Shown here: positions 4,650-7,968 of the stretch, piece after piece
Layout of the letters: each line of letters starts with the position of its first letter
Position numbering within the stretch: position 1 is the first letter of the stretch
DNA from: Candidatus Omnitrophota bacterium
GTDB lineage: Bacteria > Omnitrophota > Gorgyraeia > Gygaellales > Profunditerraquicolaceae
Direction: 5' to 3'
Assembly: GCA_020052635.1 (NCBI GenBank)
Contig: JAGVOR010000180.1
Span: 1 to 7,968 of the forward strand
Length of the DNA stretch: 7,968 nucleotides
Notes under the pieces: generated by a model
Database searches by the model: none
What the model saw: the letters and a program-made list of their open reading frames with translations, nothing else
Told to the model about the DNA's origin: nothing
Made by a program: the position numbers and the translations under genes

Positions 4650-6583
4650 TCCTTAAGCGCTAAAGGATTAAACCCATGGTAAGCAAATAAAGTATAGGTT
4701 GTCCCGGAAACTGAACCCGTATGGCTGCCTTGAGGAGTAGACCAGCCATGGCCGGTATCTACCTGGTCCTGTGTGGCATAAGGCAGACATCCCTCGCCTT
4801 GGCCGGAAGGCGAGGCGCTGGAAATAATCATCTTGCCCAGTTCACTTAAATACACCGCCGCCTTGTTCCCGTAGCTGGCGGACTTAACCGGGTCACCTTG
4901 CTTTAAATAAAATTCTTCCATGATTTTATAGGAAACCACCATTTGCGCGGTCCACTCCGAAGAAACCACTCCGCCGCGGGCCGTATGACGCTGCGGAGCA
5001 AAATCAAATCCTTTTATTTTTACGGTTTGCGGGGCATCGGGATGCTTAAAATTTACCTCTACGCTACAGTTCTCTTCCACAAATTCCAGAATTTGATCCG
5101 GATTCATCCCTAATTCCAGTAATTTTTCCGGCCCCACCGCCGCAATACTCCAGGCATAAGTATCGGTGGCAATCGTAGAATCACCTTTACCGCGCTTAAC
5201 CGGCAAATCTTTACTGTTATAAGTATTGTTGACGATCCAGCTTAAAGTCTTTTCCGCCGCCGCCGCATAAAGCGGTTTTTGCGTCACCTCAGCCAGCGCC
5301 TTAAAGAAAGCATAAGCATCAAGGTTATGTTCGGTAGAATACCAGCTAACTTGCGGCCCGCCCCGCAGGCCGCCGGAAGGATCCTGTTTTTGCAGATAGA
5401 GCATTGTTTCCGCAATGCTCTGGGCCAATCCTAAATAAGCACGGTCTTGGGTAAAATGCGTATACTGCATAATCGCCAGCCCCAGCCAGAGATTCGGACC
5501 GGCATGCATTACAAACTCCGCCGGCGACCCGTCATCGACATAATAAGCATTCAGGAACCATCCGTTTTCTCTTTTAGCTTCATTGGCAAAAAAATCCAGA
5601 ATTTTTCTCGCCCGGTCAAAATCACCAAAATAGGCGTAGGCCTGGACCAGAAGAGCCAGATCATAAGTAAAAGACCAGTTGGCGATTTCCTTATCCCCTT
5701 CGAAACTCGCCACTAATCCGGTGCGGTTATTTTGATGGATTTTAAGCCACTGATACATCTTATCGAAGTTAGCTTTTTCCAAAACCAACTTCTGTTTATC
5801 TAAAAGGATTAATTCTTGGGAGGCTCGGTTTTCTTTTTGCTGGACTAAAACCAGTTTTCCTTCCAGGTCAAGCTTCTCCTGGGCTAAAGTGCTAATGGTT
5901 TCACTAAGCTGCTGAATCTGCTTTAAATCCCCGGCCTCAATGCTGGCTTTTTGGGATTCAACCTGCGCGATCTGCTCCTGTAAGGCTTTAAGCTTGGCTT
6001 GGAAATACTGGCGTTGAACAACCACTTCCTCCACCTTCTGCTTAGCGGTAGAGGAGGCCTCTAAAACCTCACCCAATTTTTCAATGAGTAATTTATTATG
6101 CCGGGTTAACTTAAAACTTAGGTAGCTGTTAATCCCCAGACCAAACCCTAAAATCAAAACTAAAGCCAGCACTACCGGAACAAAAAGTTTTTTGACCCAA
6201 ACATAACGCATCAACCGGGAATTCTGGCTGGCCAAAATCTGTTCATAATGTATCCCCACCAGGTATTGGTGCTTATCTCCAAAGATTTCTTTTGCCCAAA
6301 CTACGCTGGCTTTGGCGCAAATCGGTTTCCGGCTGACCGGTAGATCGATTTCTAAAGATAATTTAACCTTCTTTTGCGCCAGTAAATCAAAAAACCGCTC
6401 GTCAAGGTTATTAATCGCCAGGCAAATCCCGCCCCGGCCGATATTGTTAGTAAACCCCTGCAGCCAGGCCGAGATGAATATTTCTTCGGCATCGCCTTCC
6501 AGGCGGAATTGCACCGGCAGTACCGTATCCAGACGCAGGTATTTTCTGTGTTCGGCGGGGATTAGTTTTTTATTGCGTAACAT
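4646..6583 (-). CDS. PilZ domain - membrane helix - coiled coil - alpha/alpha-toroid (six-hairpin glycosidase-like) protein
   Basis: A 645-residue membrane-anchored protein. Residues 11-118 look like a PilZ domain, the usual cyclic-di-GMP sensor: RKYLR (Arg13, Arg17) gives the RxxxR motif, NIGRGG (47-52) stands where (D/N)xSxxG normally is, and VVW (94-96) and LVGIHY (108-113) are the late strands. One strongly hydrophobic helix follows at about 133-151, preceded by KK, so the N-terminus should be cytoplasmic and the rest outside. Residues about 160-270 are Lys/Glu/Gln-rich with leucine heptads and predict a coiled coil. From about 275 the protein resembles (alpha/alpha)-toroid glycosidase-like proteins: NRTGLVASFEGD (286-297), FTYDLALLVQAYAYFGD, WTAQMVVSYK, and GHGWSTPQGSHTGSVSGTTY near the C-terminus. 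This suggests a surface polysaccharide- or peptidoglycan-acting module steered by c-di-GMP; activity is inferred. The start was moved from an in-frame TTG at 6596-6598 to the ATG at 6581-6583 because a GAGGA Shine-Dalgarno fits it. The end overlaps the next gene by ATGA. Confidence 0.8.
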   Translation of the reverse strand: MLRNKKLIPAEHRKYLRLDTVLPVQFRLEGDAEEIFISAWLQGFTNNIGRGGICLAINNLDERFFDLLAQKKVKLSLEIDLPVSRKPICAKASVVWAKEIFGDKHQYLVGIHYEQILASQNSRLMRYVWVKKLFVPVVLALVLILGFGLGINSYLSFKLTRHNKLLIEKLGEVLEASSTAKQKVEEVVVQRQYFQAKLKALQEQIAQVESQKASIEAGDLKQIQQLSETISTLAQEKLDLEGKLVLVQQKENRASQELILLDKQKLVLEKANFDKMYQWLKIHQNNRTGLVASFEGDKEIANWSFTYDLALLVQAYAYFGDFDRARKILDFFANEAKRENGWFLNAYYVDDGSPAEFVMHAGPNLWLGLAIMQYTHFTQDRAYLGLAQSIAETMLYLQKQDPSGGLRGGPQVSWYSTEHNLDAYAFFKALAEVTQKPLYAAAAEKTLSWIVNNTYNSKDLPVKRGKGDSTIATDTYAWSIAAVGPEKLLELGMNPDQILEFVEENCSVEVNFKHPDAPQTVKIKGFDFAPQRHTARGGVVSSEWTAQMVVSYKIMEEFYLKQGDPVKSASYGNKAAVYLSELGKMIISSASPSGQGEGCLPYATQDQVDTGHGWSTPQGSHTGSVSGTTYTLFAYHGFNPLALKE

Positions 6584-6591
6584 ATTTGTTT

Positions 6592-6596
6592 TCCTC
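6592..6596 (-). promoter_or_regulatory. Ribosome binding site deciding the PilZ-protein start
   Basis: GAGGA on the minus strand lies 8 nt before the ATG at 6581-6583. The alternative upstream TTG (6596-6598) overlaps this site itself and has no other Shine-Dalgarno, so the ATG is the better start. Confidence 0.65.
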
Positions 6597-6621
6597 AAAA
6601 AATTCCGGCTTAGGAAACTCT

Positions 6622-6655
6622 ATTTTATACTAAATCTGCGCCAACGCAAACTCAA
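6622..6655 (-). promoter_or_regulatory. Possible promoter for the PilZ-to-HAD gene run
   Basis: The 80-nt gap between the exonuclease stop and the PilZ-protein start contains TATAAAAT (6629-6622, minus strand). Two readings are possible: TTGCGT (6649-6644), 16 nt, TAAAAT; or TTGAGT (6655-6650), 17 nt, TAGTAT (6632-6627). Each has only one or two imperfect boxes, so this is weaker than the promoter at 1116-1144. It is placed correctly to start the tightly packed five-gene run. Confidence 0.38.
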
Positions 6656-6663
6656 AAAAATGG

Positions 6664-7485
6664 CTAAATGACCTCCAAGTTTAAAATATTTTCCAGGCGG
6701 AAGGTGCGCTGTTCCTTCTTTAAACAGCAGTATCCGACTAAATAGCGGGTTTGATTATCCTGCCTGATCTCCTGCGGAATAATCTCCCGCTGCGAAATTT
6801 CCCCCGTGGTGCTGGAGGCGTAGGAAAATTTTAAGATTTTTTTCTCCTGAATGCATTTTTGAATCCGGGTTATTTTTTCTAGACCAACGCCCTCGGCTAA
6901 AACAGGGTTATAAGCAAATAACTCGGAAAAAGCGGTAAATCCAAAAATGCCTTTCTTGGCACCGATGCTTTTCAGCTGATTAAAAACCTCCCAAGTCAGT
7001 TCCACATCCGCAAAAGCCCGGTGGGCCTGGGGAGAAACAATCCCCAGTTTCTGAGCAACAGCCCAGAGCGGATAACGGGGCAATCCGGGCAGAAGTTTTC
7101 TCGCCATGGTCAACACATCCAGAACCACGATCCCCGCTAATGGCGGGCGCCCGGATAATTTAAGCTCGGCGTTTAAAAAACCCAAATCAAATTCCGCATT
7201 ATAAGAGCATAAGCAGCTGCCGCCGATAAATTCTAAAAACTTAGGCATCACGGTTGAAAGATCCGGGGCATGTTTTAACATTTCCGGGGTAATCTTGTTG
7301 ACCGCGAATGCCCCGGCGGAAATCTCGCGGTGAGGGTTAACCAGGCAATCAAATCTCGCCAGCTTTTCCTGGCCCCGGACTTTTAAACCGGCCAATTCCA
7401 CAATCCGATCCCCTTGCGCCGGGTGAAGGCCGGTAGTCTCGGTATCGAATACGGTAAATTCTATCTCTTCGATATTTATGTTCAT
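6664..7485 (-). CDS. DEDDh 3'-5' exonuclease (DnaQ-like) fused to a C-terminal WYL domain
   Basis: A 273-residue two-domain protein. Residues 8-172 are a DnaQ/epsilon-type exonuclease with complete catalytic set: FDTETTG (Asp14, Glu16), NAEFDLGF (Asp100) and HRAFAD (His155, Asp160), so 3'-5' hydrolysis of DNA or RNA is expected. After a linker (about 173-200), residues 205-273 look like a WYL domain: ILKFSY (217-222), REIIPQEI (233-240), RYLVGYC (247-253, at the place of the W-Y-L signature) and RTFRLENI (260-267). WYL domains bind nucleic-acid or nucleotide ligands in many regulators and defence-linked proteins, so this one may gate the nuclease; that is inference. There is no helix-turn-helix. 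The ATG at 7483-7485 overlaps the stop of the upstream gene (ATGA), so the two are co-translated; only a weak AGAG precedes it. No polymerase gene is nearby, so a replicative proofreading role is not indicated. Confidence 0.86.
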   Translation of the reverse strand: MNINIEEIEFTVFDTETTGLHPAQGDRIVELAGLKVRGQEKLARFDCLVNPHREISAGAFAVNKITPEMLKHAPDLSTVMPKFLEFIGGSCLCSYNAEFDLGFLNAELKLSGRPPLAGIVVLDVLTMARKLLPGLPRYPLWAVAQKLGIVSPQAHRAFADVELTWEVFNQLKSIGAKKGIFGFTAFSELFAYNPVLAEGVGLEKITRIQKCIQEKKILKFSYASSTTGEISQREIIPQEIRQDNQTRYLVGYCCLKKEQRTFRLENILNLEVI

Positions 7486-7968
7486 TCTCTGGTTGCGATA
7501 TAAGCCGGAATTAAACGTACCGGATGATAGGAGAGCTTGGTTCGGGCTAAATTCGCCAGGCCGGAATCATCCATAATATTAATATACTTATATCCTTTTA
7601 ACTGGCAACTAAACTGGCGAAAGATAAACTGCGCCAGCCCTTTAACCGCAAGATCGGTTATCTCATAAAGCACGCAAAAAGTATCATCGCTCAATTTATA
7701 TCCGAAACTAAAACCCCAGATCTCCTTATCCATTTTAATCACGATACCTTCAAAATGCAAAGACCGGTAATCCCTGAATGCCGCCCGGATAACTTTATAA
7801 TTATCCTCCAGCATGCCCCGATAAACCAAATCAGGATGAACGGATTTACGCTCTGCGGCCCAGGCATCAAATAAATCCAGACAACCCGCCTGCGCGGATA
7901 GCTTAAGCGGCGAAACGGTATAATCATAATGCTTAATGAAATAATTATAAGCAGCGCGCTGGGATTTA
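7482..7968 (-). CDS. DUF2156 / phosphatidylglycerol lysyltransferase C-terminal-like acyltransferase (5' end cut by window edge)
   Basis: The reading frame stays open from the TGA at 7482-7484 to the right edge, giving 161 C-terminal residues; the start is outside the window. The first in-frame start-like codons inside the window are not the real start because family-like sequence continues upstream (RAAYNYFIKHYDYTVSPL near 7910-7958). The segment matches the second GNAT-like half of DUF2156/LPG-synthase C-terminal proteins: LFDAWAAERK, LHFEGIVI, the WGFSFGYKLSDDTF strand pair, CVLYEITDLAVKGLAQFI, YKYINIMDDSGLANLARTKL and SYHPVRLIPAY. In MprF-type enzymes this domain transfers an aminoacyl group from tRNA to a phospholipid head group. 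Short stand-alone members like this one, with no sign of flippase helices in the visible part, have unproven substrates. It overlaps the exonuclease-WYL gene by four bases. Family call is firm; function is inferred. Confidence 0.84.
   Translation of the reverse strand, partial: KSQRAAYNYFIKHYDYTVSPLKLSAQAGCLDLFDAWAAERKSVHPDLVYRGMLEDNYKVIRAAFRDYRSLHFEGIVIKMDKEIWGFSFGYKLSDDTFCVLYEITDLAVKGLAQFIFRQFSCQLKGYKYINIMDDSGLANLARTKLSYHPVRLIPAYIATRE

Noticed and set aside
4326..4656. Plus-strand frames opposite the DNA glycosylase
   Set aside because: The minus strand encodes an intact HhH-GPD protein; the plus-strand products look like nonsense and overlap each other.
6584..6620. TTCC/GGAA mini-hairpin followed by six T residues before the PilZ gene
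   Set aside because: A stem of only four to five pairs is too weak for a terminator, and the site sits directly on the predicted 5' leader of the next gene.
5447..6671. Plus-strand frames at 5447-5716 and 6312-6671
   Set aside because: Antisense to the PilZ-toroid gene, without motifs or ribosome sites that would favour them.
7739..7927. Minus-strand 62-codon open frame
   Set aside because: It overlaps the DUF2156 gene in a different frame, and the DUF2156 frame has the family sequence.
1..7968. Defence island, prophage or CRISPR locus
   Set aside because: No cas genes, repeat-spacer pattern, integrase, transposase or toxin-antitoxin pair is seen; the WYL fusion alone is not enough.

Overview
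All seven genes recognised here lie on the minus strand, so the biological reading order runs from high to low coordinates. The sequence is of middling GC, gene-dense, and uses a standard code (TAA, TAG and TGA all act as stops). There are no tRNA or rRNA genes, insertion sequences, CRISPR arrays, integrases or phage genes. The mix of genes (a bacterial PAC2-family protein, a PilZ protein with one membrane helix and a long extracytoplasmic part, a DnaQ-WYL fusion, an M20 deacylase) suggests an uncultivated Gram-negative-type bacterium. My best guess is the Omnitrophota/Elusimicrobiota neighbourhood; this is inference and not proven by any marker gene.

Layout in transcription order: (1) C-terminal part of a DUF2156 / phosphatidylglycerol-lysyltransferase-C-like acyltransferase (7482 to beyond 7968); (2) DEDDh exonuclease fused to a WYL domain (6664-7485, ATGA overlap with gene 1); an 80-nt gap with a possible promoter; (3) PilZ - transmembrane - coiled coil - alpha/alpha-toroid protein (4646-6583); (4) HhH-GPD endonuclease-III-like DNA glycosylase (4002-4649, ATGA overlap with gene 3); (5) M20 peptidase/deacylase (2899-4023, 22-nt overlap with gene 4); (6) PAC2-family protein (1887-2873, 25 nt after gene 5, with a good Shine-Dalgarno); (7) HAD phosphatase (1236-1883, 3 nt after gene 6). 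Then comes a 327-nt intergenic region and (8) a Ddl-like ATP-grasp ligase (1-908) that runs off the left edge.

Genes 3 to 7 are packed like one translationally coupled operon, although their products (surface polysaccharide or envelope, base excision repair, amide hydrolysis, an unknown PAC2 role, phosphatase) do not form an obvious single pathway. The most structured non-coding DNA is the 909-1235 gap. It holds a near-consensus sigma70-type promoter (TTGACA, 17-nt spacer, extended -10), a leader of about 75 nt with small inverted repeats, and then a rho-independent terminator. A second GC-rich hairpin lies between that terminator and the ligase start. This arrangement fits either an attenuated leader in front of the ligase or a separate small RNA of about 100 nt.

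No clearly new multi-gene system is evident. The items most worth a second look are the promoter-leader-terminator unit, the exonuclease-WYL fusion and the PilZ-toroid protein.
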